A stretch of 64,000 nucleotides of DNA from Limnohabitans lacus (GTDB lineage Bacteria > Pseudomonadota > Gammaproteobacteria > Burkholderiales > Burkholderiaceae_C), in the NCBI RefSeq assembly GCF_030053395.1, contig NZ_JASGBH010000003.1:124001-188000 (forward strand), read 5' to 3'. The position numbers and the translations under genes are program-made. The notes beneath the pieces were generated by a model. That model searched no databases, was not told where the DNA came from, and worked only from the letters and a program-made list of their open reading frames with translations. Positions 29,892-40,872 of the stretch are shown here, one piece after another (positions within the stretch are counted from its first letter, which is position 1; each line of letters begins with the position of its first letter).

Positions 29892-30007
29892 GTGGCGATT
29901 TCCCTGGTGACGTGACCAAATATGGTGCGGTGCAGCAATGCTACAGGACTTGGCTCGAAAATTTTCGAGAGTTGACCCTAATCACGTGTCATGTGAGAGA
30001 CCCCATG

Positions 30008-30033
30008 AAAAAACCGCCACGAGGGCGGTTTTT
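30008..30033 (-). terminator. rho-independent terminator of the aminotransferase gene
   Basis: AAAAACCGCC and GGCGGTTTTT arms (30009-30033) flank a 5-nt loop (ACGAG); read on the minus strand the T run follows the stem. It lies 20 bp after the aminotransferase stop. Confidence 0.85.
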
Positions 30034-30052
30034 GGGGTGGTTTTGACGGTTT

Positions 30053-31249
30053 TTAAACCACTTTGGCAATAGCCTGGCAAACGTAGTCGATGTTCTTGCT
30101 GTTCAGGGCGGCCACGCACATCCGGCCGGTGTCGGTGCCGTACACGCCAAACTCGCTGCGCAGGCGCACCATTTGGTCTTTGGTCAGGCCCGAGTAGCTG
30201 AACATGCCGATTTGGCTGGTGATGAAGCCCATGTCTTGCTGCACACCTGCGGCCTTGAGGCCGTCGACCAGTTTTTGGCGCATGGCTTTGATGCGCACAC
30301 GCATTTCGGCCAATTCGCTTTCCCACTGGGCGCGCAGCTCGGGGTTGTTCAACACGGCTGCCACCACAGCGCCGCCGTGGATAGGTGGGTTGGAGTAGTT
30401 GGTGCGGATCGCGATTTTCAGTTGCGACAACACGCGGGCCGCTTCTTCCTTGTCAGAGGCCACCACCGACAGGGCGCCCACGCGCTCGCCGTACAGGCTG
30501 AAGCTCTTGGAAAAAGACGTGGACACGAAGATGTTCAGGCCCGCAGCCACGAACTTGCCGATCACGGCGCCGTCTTCGGCAATGCCGTGGCCAAAGCCTT
30601 GGTAAGCCATGTCCAGGAAAGCCGTCAGGCCCTTGGCCTTGACGACGGCAATGACCTGGTCCCACTGCGCGTCGGTGATGTCGTAGCCGGTGGGGTTGTG
30701 GCAGCAGGCGTGCAACACCACGATGGTGCCTGCAGCGGCGGCGTTCAGGCTGGCCAGCATGCCTTCGAAGTTCACGCCGCGCTTGGCCGCGTCGTAGTAG
30801 GCGTAGCTCTCGACTTCAAAACCGGCGTTTACAAAAATCGCGCGGTGGTTCTCCCAGCTGGGGTCGGAGATCATCACCTTGGCGTTGGGGCTGACTTTCT
30901 TCAGGAAGTCGGCGCCGATTTTCAGGCCGCCGGTGCCGCCGATGGCTTGCACGGTGGAGACGCGGCCCGACTTGACCACGTCGGAGTCGGCGCCAAACAC
31001 CAAGGCCTTGACGGCGTTGTCGTAGGCCACGATGCCGTCAATCGGCAGGTAACCACGGGCCGAAGGGGTGGCCATCATGGTTTTTTCGGCGGCTTGCACG
31101 CACTGCAGCAGGGGCAGTTTGCCGTTGTCGTCGAAATACACACCCACGCCCAGGTTGACCTTGTTGGGGTTGGTGTCGGCGTTGTATTGCTCGTTCAGAC
31201 CCAGGATCGGGTCGCGGGGGGCCATTTCGACGGCAGAAAACAGAGACAT
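30053..31249 (-). CDS. tyrB: aromatic-amino-acid/aspartate aminotransferase (class I)
   Basis: 398 residues, PLP fold-type I, subgroup I-alpha. The start SLFSAVEMAPRDPILGLNE is diagnostic. HACCHNPTGYD (about 185-195) and the PLP lysine in STSFSKSFSLYGERVGAL (Lys about 248) are intact, as are the Arg substrate ligands near the C-terminus. Such enzymes interconvert aspartate, phenylalanine or tyrosine with their 2-oxo acids; by eye TyrB and AspC cannot be separated. It diverges from uvrB across a 97-bp gap. Confidence 0.92.
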   Translation of the reverse strand: MSLFSAVEMAPRDPILGLNEQYNADTNPNKVNLGVGVYFDDNGKLPLLQCVQAAEKTMMATPSARGYLPIDGIVAYDNAVKALVFGADSDVVKSGRVSTVQAIGGTGGLKIGADFLKKVSPNAKVMISDPSWENHRAIFVNAGFEVESYAYYDAAKRGVNFEGMLASLNAAAAGTIVVLHACCHNPTGYDITDAQWDQVIAVVKAKGLTAFLDMAYQGFGHGIAEDGAVIGKFVAAGLNIFVSTSFSKSFSLYGERVGALSVVASDKEEAARVLSQLKIAIRTNYSNPPIHGGAVVAAVLNNPELRAQWESELAEMRVRIKAMRQKLVDGLKAAGVQQDMGFITSQIGMFSYSGLTKDQMVRLRSEFGVYGTDTGRMCVAALNSKNIDYVCQAIAKVV

Positions 31250-31346
31250 GAAAAGTCCTCGGAATTGTTCAGTGGTGGCGGGAATCCCGATCCTCGGTTA
31301 GGCTTTCGGGTTGTCCCTGATTTTAACGGCCTGCACGGCCCCTCCG

Positions 31347-33449
<2,103 letters not shown>

Positions 33450-33475
33450 CCGTTCGGAGCCTGGGCTCCGAACGG
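33450..33475. repeat. 12-bp perfect inverted repeat after uvrB
   Basis: CCGTTCGGAGCC (33450-33461) and GGCTCCGAACGG (33464-33475) are perfect reverse complements separated by TG. No T tract follows on either strand, so this is not a canonical intrinsic terminator; it resembles the GTCGGA-type hairpins at 27549 and 19272. It starts at the base following the uvrB stop, between convergent genes. Confidence 0.7.
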
Positions 33476-33485
33476 GTGAGGCCTT

Positions 33486-34550
33486 TCAACGGGCCAGTTT
33501 GGGGGCGGATAGCAACAGCTCGCCCACTTCTTTTTTCCAGAAACGGGCATTGCCGGTGGTGCCGTGACCGAAGGTGTCGGGGCTGCCGGGGATGATCAGC
33601 GCCTTGGCCTTGGCGATGCGGGGCAAAGCTTTTTCGAGAATACCCAGCTCAGGCGGGTTGCGCTCGTCGTCGGCCGAGTTGATCACCAGCACCGTGGCCT
33701 TGATTTTTTCAAGGCCTGCAGAAGGGTCGTAGTCTTTGGACGATTCCCACTGGAAGAGGTGGTCATTGGCATCGCCGGCCAGGGGCGGTGTCAGGCGTTG
33801 CTTGAGCAAGGCGTCGCCCTTGTCGCTGCTGGGCGCGACTTTTTGCAGGCCCTGGTTGCCGCCACTGGTGGCCGTGGAATAAAACACCGAAGCGAACTGC
33901 CAGCTGGGCGGCTGCTCTTTGTAGTTGCCACCCATCCACAGCGGGTCTTTGCGGATCGACTCGGTCAGCATGCGGCGCAACATCCAGTTGCGGCCCGACA
34001 TGGCCGAGGGCAGGGAGGCCATGGGCACCGCAATGTCCATCATGTCGGGGTAGTTCATGGCCCACATCCACGTCTGCATGCCGCCCATGGAGTTGCCCAA
34101 GACGAGGCGCAAATGGCGAATGCCCAAGTGTTCGGTCACCAAGCGGTGTTGGGCCGAGACCATGTCAGTGTAGTTGTAGGCCGGGAACTTGGCGCGCAAG
34201 CCGTCCGAAGGCTTGCTGGATTTGCCGGTGCCAATCGCATCCGGCAGGATCACAAAGTAGCGCTTGGCGTCCAGGATTTGACCGGGCCCAAACAACTCGC
34301 CACCAAAATTGGCGCCCAGCATGCCCGCGCCCGAGCCGGTGGTGCCGTGCAGGATCAGCACCGCTTCGTTTTTGGGATCGCCCAAGGTGGTGTAGTTCAG
34401 CCGCAGCTCGGGCAGCACCTCGCCGGTGTGGAACTTGAAGTCTTTGACGACCCAGCTGCCGCTTTGCGGGGTTTCTTGGGCCGTGGCGTTCAGGCCGGTG
34501 CACAAGGTCACCGCCCACAGGCTGCGGCGAAGGGATTGGGCAATGGTCAT
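33486..34550 (-). CDS. exported MetX-like alpha/beta hydrolase
   Basis: 354 residues. Residues 1-25 look like a signal peptide (RRSLWAVTLCTGLNATAQ), which true homoserine acetyltransferases lack. The alpha/beta-hydrolase core shows LHGTTGSG (oxyanion region), the nucleophile elbow GNSMGGMQTW (about 144-153), the acidic residue in VINSADDERNPPE (about 290-302), and the His in GHGTTGNARFW near the C-terminus. The MetX/YheT-type cap is recognisable. The substrate is unknown; a periplasmic esterase or acyl hydrolase is the cautious call. The name homoserine O-acetyltransferase would be misleading. Confidence 0.78.
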   Translation of the reverse strand: MTIAQSLRRSLWAVTLCTGLNATAQETPQSGSWVVKDFKFHTGEVLPELRLNYTTLGDPKNEAVLILHGTTGSGAGMLGANFGGELFGPGQILDAKRYFVILPDAIGTGKSSKPSDGLRAKFPAYNYTDMVSAQHRLVTEHLGIRHLRLVLGNSMGGMQTWMWAMNYPDMMDIAVPMASLPSAMSGRNWMLRRMLTESIRKDPLWMGGNYKEQPPSWQFASVFYSTATSGGNQGLQKVAPSSDKGDALLKQRLTPPLAGDANDHLFQWESSKDYDPSAGLEKIKATVLVINSADDERNPPELGILEKALPRIAKAKALIIPGSPDTFGHGTTGNARFWKKEVGELLLSAPKLAR

Positions 34551-34710
34551 GGTTTGTCTCCAAAGGGGAAGGAGACAATCTACGGCGTCTGGCCGCTTGG
34601 GGCTGACGCGGGGGTGTCAGCGCATCGACCGCCACAGGGTGGGGCACAAGCGCGAATTCCCGGGCGGCTAAGATTCAGGCCTTGACGCAAGTGTTTTTCG
34701 GACCGATGCC

Positions 34711-35544
34711 ATGACAGACCGCTACGCCGTGATCGGCAACCCCATCGAGCAGAGCAAATCGCCGCTCATCCACACCGCTTTTGCCCAGGTGACCGGGCAG
34801 GACATTGAATACACCAAGGTGCTCAGCCCTTTGGGTGCGTTCGCCCAGACGGTGGACGCTTTCCGTGCGGCCGGTGGCCGGGGCATGAATGTGACGGCGC
34901 CGTTCAAGCTGGATGCGTTTGCCTATGCGACCGACTTGGCGCCCAGCGCGCAGATGGCCGGTGCCGTCAACGCCATGAAGTTTGAGGGGGGCAAGGTCTA
35001 TGCCGAGAACTTTGACGGCGTGGGCCTGGTGCGCGATGTGGTGCACAACCTGGGCTGCCCGCTGCAAGGCCGCAGGGTTTTGATTTTGGGTGCAGGCGGT
35101 GCCACGCGCGGTGCCTTGTTGCCCATGTTGGCGCAGGGCCCTGCCGAGGTGGTGATTGTCAACCGCACGGTGGCCAAGGCCCAAGAACTGGCGGCTTTGG
35201 CCCGAAAGCACCAAAGCGCCAGCGTGCCGGTGCGCGGTGTGGGCTATGCCGATCTGGGTGCGCAGTCCTTTGATGTGGTGTTCAACGCCACATCGGCCAG
35301 CCTCTCGGCCGAGTTGCCTCCCTTGAGCGCATCGGCTTTTGCGCCGGGCTGCCTGGCTTATGAGTTGGCCTATGGCAAGGGTTTGACGCCATTCCTCAAG
35401 CTGGCGCAGCAAGCGGGCGTGACGCGTTTGGCCGACGGTGTGGGCATGTTGGCCGAGCAAGCGGCCGAGGCTTTTGAATGGTGGCGTGGCGTGCGCCCGG
35501 ACACCGCAGCGGTGATCGACAAACTCACCGTGCCATTGGTCTGA
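34711..35544 (+). CDS. aroE: shikimate dehydrogenase (NADP+), biosynthetic
   Basis: 277 residues. The substrate motif SKSPLIH is at residues 15-21, the catalytic Lys is in NVTAPFK (about 67), and the conserved Asp in FDGVGL (about 105). The cofactor site GAGGATRG (about 129-136) is followed by NRTVAKA, whose Asn-Arg-Thr clamps the 2'-phosphate of NADP. This is the biosynthetic signature, unlike the second shikimate dehydrogenase at 57987. It reduces 3-dehydroshikimate in the shikimate pathway. Confidence 0.94.
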   Translation: MTDRYAVIGNPIEQSKSPLIHTAFAQVTGQDIEYTKVLSPLGAFAQTVDAFRAAGGRGMNVTAPFKLDAFAYATDLAPSAQMAGAVNAMKFEGGKVYAENFDGVGLVRDVVHNLGCPLQGRRVLILGAGGATRGALLPMLAQGPAEVVIVNRTVAKAQELAALARKHQSASVPVRGVGYADLGAQSFDVVFNATSASLSAELPPLSASAFAPGCLAYELAYGKGLTPFLKLAQQAGVTRLADGVGMLAEQAAEAFEWWRGVRPDTAAVIDKLTVPLV

Positions 35545-35549
35545 CGCCA

Positions 35550-35571
35550 GCCCCTCGAGAGGGGTTTTTTT
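35550..35571. terminator. terminator between aroE and the AraC-operon tail
   Basis: CCCCTC (35551-35556) and GAGGGG (35559-35564), preceded by AG, form a short stem followed by seven T (35565-35571). It serves aroE; the final T is the first base of the minus-strand stop codon of the convergent dehydrogenase gene. Confidence 0.8.
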
Positions 35572-36452
35572 CAGTGGGCCTGGCGCTTGACCAGCAGCCC
35601 AATCAACTCGGGCACCAGCGCGTTCGGATCGCCCGCTTGGCAGGCGGCTTCCAGCGTGCTTTTGACCGCTTGCGCCACGGTGTGGTCGGCCTGGGTGTCA
35701 CGGGCCATTTGGTTGTAGTAGCTCAGGTCTTTGAGCGCATTGCTCATTGAAAAGCGCAGGCCCGAGGTGTCGCCCGTGGCCAACGTGGGCTTGATGCGGT
35801 CGAGCGCTGCGCCCCAGCCGCCGCCTTTGGACAAGACTTCCACAAAGGTGCCCGCATCCACGCCCGCGAGTTGGGCGCAGGCGGCCGCTTCGGCCAACAA
35901 GGTCACGGTGCCCAGCGACACGTAGTTGTGCAAGAGCTTCATGCGGTGGCCCGAACCAATCGGGCCGGTGTGCACGATGTTCTCTGCAAAGCAGGCCAAA
36001 ATGGGTTTGCAGGTTTCAAACAAAGCCGCATCGCCACCCACCAGCAAGTTCAATCGGCCTTCGGCGGCCTCTTTGGGGGTGCGCGTCATGGGCGAATCCA
36101 AAAACTGTCCGCCTTGGGCGATCACCAGGGCCGCGACTTTTTCGGTCGAGGCGGGCACGGCCGTGGAGCAGTCGATGACGATGGTGCCCGGGCGCATGCC
36201 CTTTAAAACACCTTCATCGCCCAGCAAAACCGCTTCGACCTGGGGCGTGCCGGTCACGCACAAAATGACCACATCCGACTGCGCAGCCAGGGCCTGGGGT
36301 GTGGCGCAGGTGCGAGCACCCGCCGCCAACAGCGCATCCAGAGGCTGGTTGCCGGGGTGCTCCAGCACCGACAGGCTTTGCCCGTGCTTGAGCAAATTGC
36401 TCGCGATGCCGTGGCCCATCATGCCGATGCCGATCATGCCGATTGTTTTCAT
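35571..36452 (-). CDS. beta-hydroxyacid dehydrogenase (3-hydroxyisobutyrate dehydrogenase family)
   Basis: 293 residues from the ATG at 36452 (GGAGCAAGC upstream). The NAD(P) motif GMIGIGMMGHGIA is at about 5-17; the substrate loop DSPMTRTPKEAAEGRLNLLV at about 118-137 is the family signature 2; and the catalytic Lys is in GHRMKLLHNYVSLG (about 164-177). Enzymes of this family oxidise 3-hydroxyisobutyrate, tartronate semialdehyde, succinate semialdehyde or related beta-hydroxy acids. As the last gene of the AraC-linked array it could finish a side-chain or ring-opened product. Substrate not assigned. Confidence 0.85.
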   Translation of the reverse strand: MKTIGMIGIGMMGHGIASNLLKHGQSLSVLEHPGNQPLDALLAAGARTCATPQALAAQSDVVILCVTGTPQVEAVLLGDEGVLKGMRPGTIVIDCSTAVPASTEKVAALVIAQGGQFLDSPMTRTPKEAAEGRLNLLVGGDAALFETCKPILACFAENIVHTGPIGSGHRMKLLHNYVSLGTVTLLAEAAACAQLAGVDAGTFVEVLSKGGGWGAALDRIKPTLATGDTSGLRFSMSNALKDLSYYNQMARDTQADHTVAQAVKSTLEAACQAGDPNALVPELIGLLVKRQAH

Positions 36453-36543
36453 GCTTGCTCCAAGGGATAGTCTTCGAGTGTCGAATATACCGAGGGCAAG
36501 CCCTGTCACCTCTGACGCAGGGAGGGTCGAATTGGGGTGGGGC

Positions 36544-37323
36544 TCACATCTGGGCGAGCAAGCCGCCATCGATCGCCAGCGTCTGACCATTCACATACGA
36601 GGCGGCTGGAGACACCAGAAACAAGACCACAGGGGCAATGTCTTCGGGTGTGGCCCAACGCGCTTGGGGCACTTCTTGGCGCAAGAAATCCTCGAAACCT
36701 TCGCGTTGTTGCAGACCGGCTGTGAATTCGGTGCGGACAAAGCCAGGAGCAATCGCATTGGCCGTGATGCCGCGGGCGCCGTATTCCACCGCGATCGCGC
36801 GGGCCATGGCGCCCAAGGCCGCTTTGGCTGTGGAGTACGCACCAATGAGCGGCATGGTCGACTGACCTGAGACCGAGGACGTCATGACGACCCGGCCAAA
36901 ACCGCGCGCGCACATGCCGGGCAAAAACACCCTTGAGCAGTTGAACGCACCGCCCACATGCACATCCTGGATCTGTTGCCATTCTTCCCGGCTCATCTCT
37001 ACCAGCGCTTTGCGGTTTTGGTTGCCGGCATTGCTCACCAAGATGTCGACCGACCAAGCGTCCTGTTCCAGGCGGTGTGCCGCAGCCTGAACCGCCGCCA
37101 TATCGGCGACATCAAAACACACGGCTCGCGCCTGGATGCCTTGGGCGCGGAGTGATTGCACGGCTTCGTCTGCGGCTTGCGTGCGAAGGTCATTGATCAG
37201 CACACGCGCACCGGCGTGACCCAAGGCGGTGGCAATCGCCAAGCCAATGCCACTGGCCGAGCCGGTGACCAAGGCGGTGCGGCTTTGCAGGCCAAATGAT
37301 TGGGTGAGGTATTGGGGATTCAT
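36544..37323 (-). CDS. SDR family dehydrogenase (SDR-1 of the array)
   Basis: 259 residues. Cofactor motif TGSASGIGLA (about 20-29), NAG (about 97-99; here SNAGNQ), catalytic Ser in VMTSSVSG, Tyr and Lys in GAYSTAKAA (about 163-171), and the C-terminal SYVNGQTLAIDGG. An Asp in INDLRTQ at the end of strand 2 suggests NAD(H). It begins one base before the end of the next upstream SDR gene's stop region (1-bp gap), so the two are cotranscribed. Specific substrate unknown; it most resembles gluconate-5-dehydrogenase-like SDRs. Confidence 0.86.
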   Translation of the reverse strand: MNPQYLTQSFGLQSRTALVTGSASGIGLAIATALGHAGARVLINDLRTQAADEAVQSLRAQGIQARAVCFDVADMAAVQAAAHRLEQDAWSVDILVSNAGNQNRKALVEMSREEWQQIQDVHVGGAFNCSRVFLPGMCARGFGRVVMTSSVSGQSTMPLIGAYSTAKAALGAMARAIAVEYGARGITANAIAPGFVRTEFTAGLQQREGFEDFLRQEVPQARWATPEDIAPVVLFLVSPAASYVNGQTLAIDGGLLAQM

Positions 37324-37324
37324 G

Positions 37325-38116
37325 TCAGGCTTTCAAGGGTGCTTTTCCGGGGCGGCCCGGGATCATGCTCAGCATGTGGTCGGCGACGCCGCCATCGACC
37401 ACGAGGTTTTGACCGTTGACGTAGCTTGCATGGGCGCTGATCAAGTAATGCACGGCGTGCCCGATGTCATCGGGTCGGCCAATGCGCCCCATGGGCACCA
37501 GCGCTTCACGCCGCGCCTTGGTGTCAACGTCCTGGTAGACCGATTCGGTGAGTGGGGTTCGGACCATGCCGGGGCACACCGTGTTGGTTCGAATGCCTTC
37601 GGGACCCCACTCTTGGGCCAGTTGACGGCACAGCATGATGAGGGCGGCTTTGGCCGGTGAGTAAGCGCCGTAGCCCGGATGCGGATGCAAACCCGACATG
37701 GACGCGATGGCCGTGATGCTGCCGCTTGTGCGCTTGAGCGAAGGGTAAGCCGCTTGTGCCATCAGGAACACCGAGCGGGTGTTGAGGTTGAAGGTCTGAT
37801 CCCACTGCGCCACCGATAAATCGGCCAGCTTGCCGGGCCCTGATGCACCAGCCACGCAGACCAGGGCGTCCAAGTCGCCGCCCCGGTCCAGCGCTTCGTG
37901 CACCAGGCCTTGCGCATCTTCGGGGCGGGTCACATCACCCACCACGCCATGGGCCTGAACGCCCAGGTCACGCAGGGCCTGAAGCAAGGCTTCCAGGCGT
38001 TCGCCGTTTTGAGTGCTGGCCACGGTCAGCTGCAGTTCGGGCATTGCTTGCAATGCCAGCACCTCGCAGATGCCTCGGCCAATGCCCCCGGTCGCGCCGG
38101 TCACCAAAATATGCAT
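37325..38116 (-). CDS. SDR family dehydrogenase (SDR-2 of the array)
   Basis: 263 residues from the ATG at 38116, with CGGGAG upstream. Cofactor motif TGATGGIGRG (about 7-16), the catalytic Ser region ITAIASMSG and YSPAKAAL in which the Tyr-x3-Lys is Y-S-P-A-K. The C-terminus VDGGVADHMLSMIPGRPG carries an ML-x-M-x-P-x-RPG tail also seen in SDR-4 (45579), suggesting the two are paralogues acting on related substrates. A terminator separates this gene from livJ upstream. Confidence 0.86.
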   Translation of the reverse strand: MHILVTGATGGIGRGICEVLALQAMPELQLTVASTQNGERLEALLQALRDLGVQAHGVVGDVTRPEDAQGLVHEALDRGGDLDALVCVAGASGPGKLADLSVAQWDQTFNLNTRSVFLMAQAAYPSLKRTSGSITAIASMSGLHPHPGYGAYSPAKAALIMLCRQLAQEWGPEGIRTNTVCPGMVRTPLTESVYQDVDTKARREALVPMGRIGRPDDIGHAVHYLISAHASYVNGQNLVVDGGVADHMLSMIPGRPGKAPLKA

Positions 38117-38130
38117 GACGGATCTCCCGT

Positions 38131-38165
38131 AAAAAAGCCGCCTGGGCATGAAGCGCAGGCGGCTT
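38131..38165 (-). terminator. intercistronic terminator after the Liv binding protein gene
   Basis: AAGCCGCCTG (38135-38144) and CAGGCGGCTT (38156-38165) are perfect 10-bp arms with an 11-nt loop; on the minus strand six T follow (38136-38131). It lies between livJ and SDR-2, so part of the transcription would stop here. Confidence 0.8.
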
Positions 38166-38186
38166 GGTCTTCACATCTTCAGCGCT

Positions 38187-39377
38187 TCACATCTTGCACA
38201 GTGGCGAAGGTGCGGGAACGATGGACGCTGGGAAGGTTTGCTCCACCACGGGGCGCAACACACCATCGGCCATCTTGGCGCGGCCCACGTAGTTGGGCAA
38301 GACCAATTGGTTGTCGGCGGCACGCATGGTCACGTTGCCATAAATGGTGTCGAGCTGAGCGCCACGCAGGGCCTTGCTGACCTCTTCAGGTTTGTTGCTC
38401 TTGGACAGCTTGACGCCTTCCAGCATGACCTGCGCACCGTTGTAGGCCTGACCTTCGTTGTCGGTGGGCAGACGGTTGAACTTGGCTTTCCAGGCGGCCA
38501 CAAAGGCCTTGCTCTTGGGCGTGTCGATGTCGGGCGTGTAGCCGGTGGTGCCGGGCGTGCCTTCCAGGGCCTTGCCGGTGGCATTGATCATGAAGTTCAA
38601 GATCAGCGAGTGGCCAATCAGCGGCGTTTTGGGGATCAGGCCAAATTCTTCGGCTTGCTTGACGAAGGCGATGGCGTCACGACCGACCTCGGCCACCCAA
38701 ATGCCATCCACGTTGGCGGCCTTGAGCTGGGCAATGTAAGGCGAGAAGTCCTTGGTGCCCATGGGCACGTACAGGCTCAGCGGAACGGTTTTGCCAGAAG
38801 CTTCAGCGGCTTTTTTGAAGGACTCGCCAGAGTCGCGGCCCCACACATAGTCGGCGGCGATCACGGCAAATTTGTTGCCTTTGATGTTCTTGGCCCAAGC
38901 GTTGATCATCGCGATGTCCATCGCATCCGAGTGGTTGGTGCGGAAGCTCCGTGGCTTGCAGGTGTCGCCGGTCAACTTGTCAGACTTGCTGGCGACCACA
39001 AAGTAAGCCGCGTCCCAACGGTCCAGGTTCTGTGCAATGGCCAGGGAAATGGACGAGGGGATCGCACCGATCAAGAGGTTGTAGCCTTCGCGGGCGAGTT
39101 TTTCAGCCTCGCGGCGACCGGCATCCGGTGTGCCTTCGTCGTCGGCTTCCTTTACTTCGATCTTGCGACCGTCCACGCCACCTTTGGCGTTGGCTTCATC
39201 GATGGCGAACTTGATGGCGCGCATGACCTCTTCGCCTTGCTGCGCAAAAACGCCCGACTTGGACGACACCAAGCCGACCTTGACCGGCTCTTTGCCTTGG
39301 GCCACAGCTGCCATGGGCAGTGCAGCCATCAGCGCCGCAGCGGCGAGGGAACGCTGGATGGTTTTGAGTTTGAACAT
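38187..39377 (-). CDS. Liv-type ABC transporter, periplasmic substrate-binding protein
   Basis: 396 residues from the ATG at 39377 (AAGGAGACAAGC upstream). Signal peptide residues 1-26 (LAAAALMAALPMAAVAQG). The type I periplasmic-binding fold of the LivJ family follows, with EPVKVGLVSSKSG, DDEGTPDAGRREAEKL and AADYVWGRDSGESF. Members of this subfamily bind amino acids but also aromatic and alicyclic acids. In this operon the second is likelier, given the dehydrogenases around it. The gene is followed by a terminator, which would favour high expression of the binding protein. Confidence 0.88.
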   Translation of the reverse strand: MFKLKTIQRSLAAAALMAALPMAAVAQGKEPVKVGLVSSKSGVFAQQGEEVMRAIKFAIDEANAKGGVDGRKIEVKEADDEGTPDAGRREAEKLAREGYNLLIGAIPSSISLAIAQNLDRWDAAYFVVASKSDKLTGDTCKPRSFRTNHSDAMDIAMINAWAKNIKGNKFAVIAADYVWGRDSGESFKKAAEASGKTVPLSLYVPMGTKDFSPYIAQLKAANVDGIWVAEVGRDAIAFVKQAEEFGLIPKTPLIGHSLILNFMINATGKALEGTPGTTGYTPDIDTPKSKAFVAAWKAKFNRLPTDNEGQAYNGAQVMLEGVKLSKSNKPEEVSKALRGAQLDTIYGNVTMRAADNQLVLPNYVGRAKMADGVLRPVVEQTFPASIVPAPSPLCKM

Positions 39378-39438
39378 GCTTGTCTCCTTTTGTTGGAAAG
39401 TTGCCGGAAACCGTCCGGACATCGGTTTGAGAAAAAAT

Positions 39439-40143
39439 TCAGACCATGACGTGGCGCTCAAGGTCGTGCAAACCATCGCGTGAATTGACCACCTCGCCTT
39501 GCGCCACGATGGCGCCTTTGGCCATGGCCATGTAACGCTTGGCCACACGCACGACCAGACTCATGTTCTGTTCGATCAGCAAAAGCGCGGTGCCCTGCTC
39601 AGCGACCTGGTTGAAGATGACGGCCAGTTGGTCCACGATGACCGGCGCCAAACCCTCTGTGGGCTCGTCCAGCAAGATCAGCTCGGGGTTGGCCATCAAG
39701 GCCCGGCCCACAGCCAGCATTTGCTGCTGCCCCCCCGACAGGGCTGTGCCCGGTGTGTGGGCACGCTCTTGCAGGATGGGAAAGAGCTTGTAAATTTCGG
39801 CCACCGTCCACGGGCCTTTGCGCCCCACGGCAGCGCCCAGGATCAGGTTTTCTTCGACGCTCAGGTTGGCCACAATCCGCCGGCCTTGGGGAATCACGGC
39901 AATGCCATGCTGGGCGGCCATGTAGGCGCGCAGCTTGGTGTGTGCTTTGCCACCAAAAGCCACATGCCCATCTTGCAGACTGGCCAGGCCCAAGATGGTG
40001 TTGACCACCGTGGTCTTGCCCACCCCGTTGCGCCCGATGAGCGCCACGCGCTCGCCAGGGTTCACATGCAGGTCAAGACCGTGCAGGATGTGCGCCGCAC
40101 CGTAGTAGGCGTGGACGTTTTTCAGATTCAACAAGGCGCTCAT
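39439..40143 (-). CDS. livF: Liv-type ABC transporter ATP-binding protein (LivF)
   Basis: 234 residues. Walker A GRNGVGKTTV (about 38-47), ABC signature LSGGQQQMLAVGRAL (about 134-148), Walker B LILLDEPTEGLAP (about 155-167) and the H-loop replaced by the LivF-typical LLIEQN. The length and sequence (VHAYYGAAHILHGLDL) fit LivF. Its start codon overlaps the livG stop (ATGA at 40140-40143). Confidence 0.92.
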   Translation of the reverse strand: MSALLNLKNVHAYYGAAHILHGLDLHVNPGERVALIGRNGVGKTTVVNTILGLASLQDGHVAFGGKAHTKLRAYMAAQHGIAVIPQGRRIVANLSVEENLILGAAVGRKGPWTVAEIYKLFPILQERAHTPGTALSGGQQQMLAVGRALMANPELILLDEPTEGLAPVIVDQLAVIFNQVAEQGTALLLIEQNMSLVVRVAKRYMAMAKGAIVAQGEVVNSRDGLHDLERHVMV

Positions 40144-40859
40144 GCTGCGCTCCCCAAATAAGCTTCACGCACGCGTGGATTGGCGCGCACCTCGGCCGGC
40201 GACCCGCTGGCAATGACGCGCCCTAACTCGAACACGGTCACCACATCGGAGATGCCAAACACCACGTCCATGTCGTGCTCCACCAGCAACACCGAAACAT
40301 CCCAGCTGGAGGTGAGTTTTTTCAAGTGCTGCGCCAGGTCCAGCGATTCCTTGACCGACAAGCCCGCCATGGGTTCGTCCAACAGCAGCACCGTGGGGCG
40401 CCCCACCAAAGCCAGTCCCAGATCCAGACGGCGTTGCTCGCCATAGCCCAGGTCATCGGCGGCGGTGTCACGCATGGGCCACAGGTCCAGCTCTTTGAGC
40501 ACCGCTTCCGCATCGGCGGCAGAGTCCTTCACGCCCATCTTGTGGGACGCCAGTTCGATCTGTCGGTACACGGTCATCTGGCCGAAGATGCTGGTGCGTT
40601 GAAAGCTGCGGGACAAGCCCCGCATGCGCCGCTCGACCACACCCAGGGCCGAAACGTCTTCGCCGAGCAACTGGACTTTGCCGCGCGTGAGCCTGCGCCG
40701 TCCGGTGATAGCGTCGATCACCGTGGACTTGCCCGCCCCGTTCGGGCCGATCAGTCCGCGGATTTGTCCTTTTTCCAAAGTCAGGGCCACGCCGTCCACG
40801 GCTTTGACCCCGCCGTAGTGGATGGCCACGTCTTCTGCTTGCAATACGTAATGTGTCAT
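40140..40859 (-). CDS. livG: Liv-type ABC transporter ATP-binding protein (LivG)
   Basis: 239 residues from the ATG at 40859 (an upstream in-frame extension to 40925 overlaps livM and is rejected). Walker A GPNGAGKSTV (about 38-47), LGYGEQRRLDLGLAL as the degenerate ABC signature region, Walker [14 protein letters not shown], and the H-loop LLVEHDMDVVF. The Gly-Tyr-Gly-Glu-Gln signature variant is common in LivG proteins of aromatic-acid transporters. Confidence 0.92.
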   Translation of the reverse strand: MTHYVLQAEDVAIHYGGVKAVDGVALTLEKGQIRGLIGPNGAGKSTVIDAITGRRRLTRGKVQLLGEDVSALGVVERRMRGLSRSFQRTSIFGQMTVYRQIELASHKMGVKDSAADAEAVLKELDLWPMRDTAADDLGYGEQRRLDLGLALVGRPTVLLLDEPMAGLSVKESLDLAQHLKKLTSSWDVSVLLVEHDMDVVFGISDVVTVFELGRVIASGSPAEVRANPRVREAYLGSAA

Positions 40860-40872
40860 CTTGTTCTCCCGC

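Noticed and set aside
31250..31346. LexA box in front of uvrB
   Set aside because: No CTGT-N8-ACAG-like palindrome is present in the gap.
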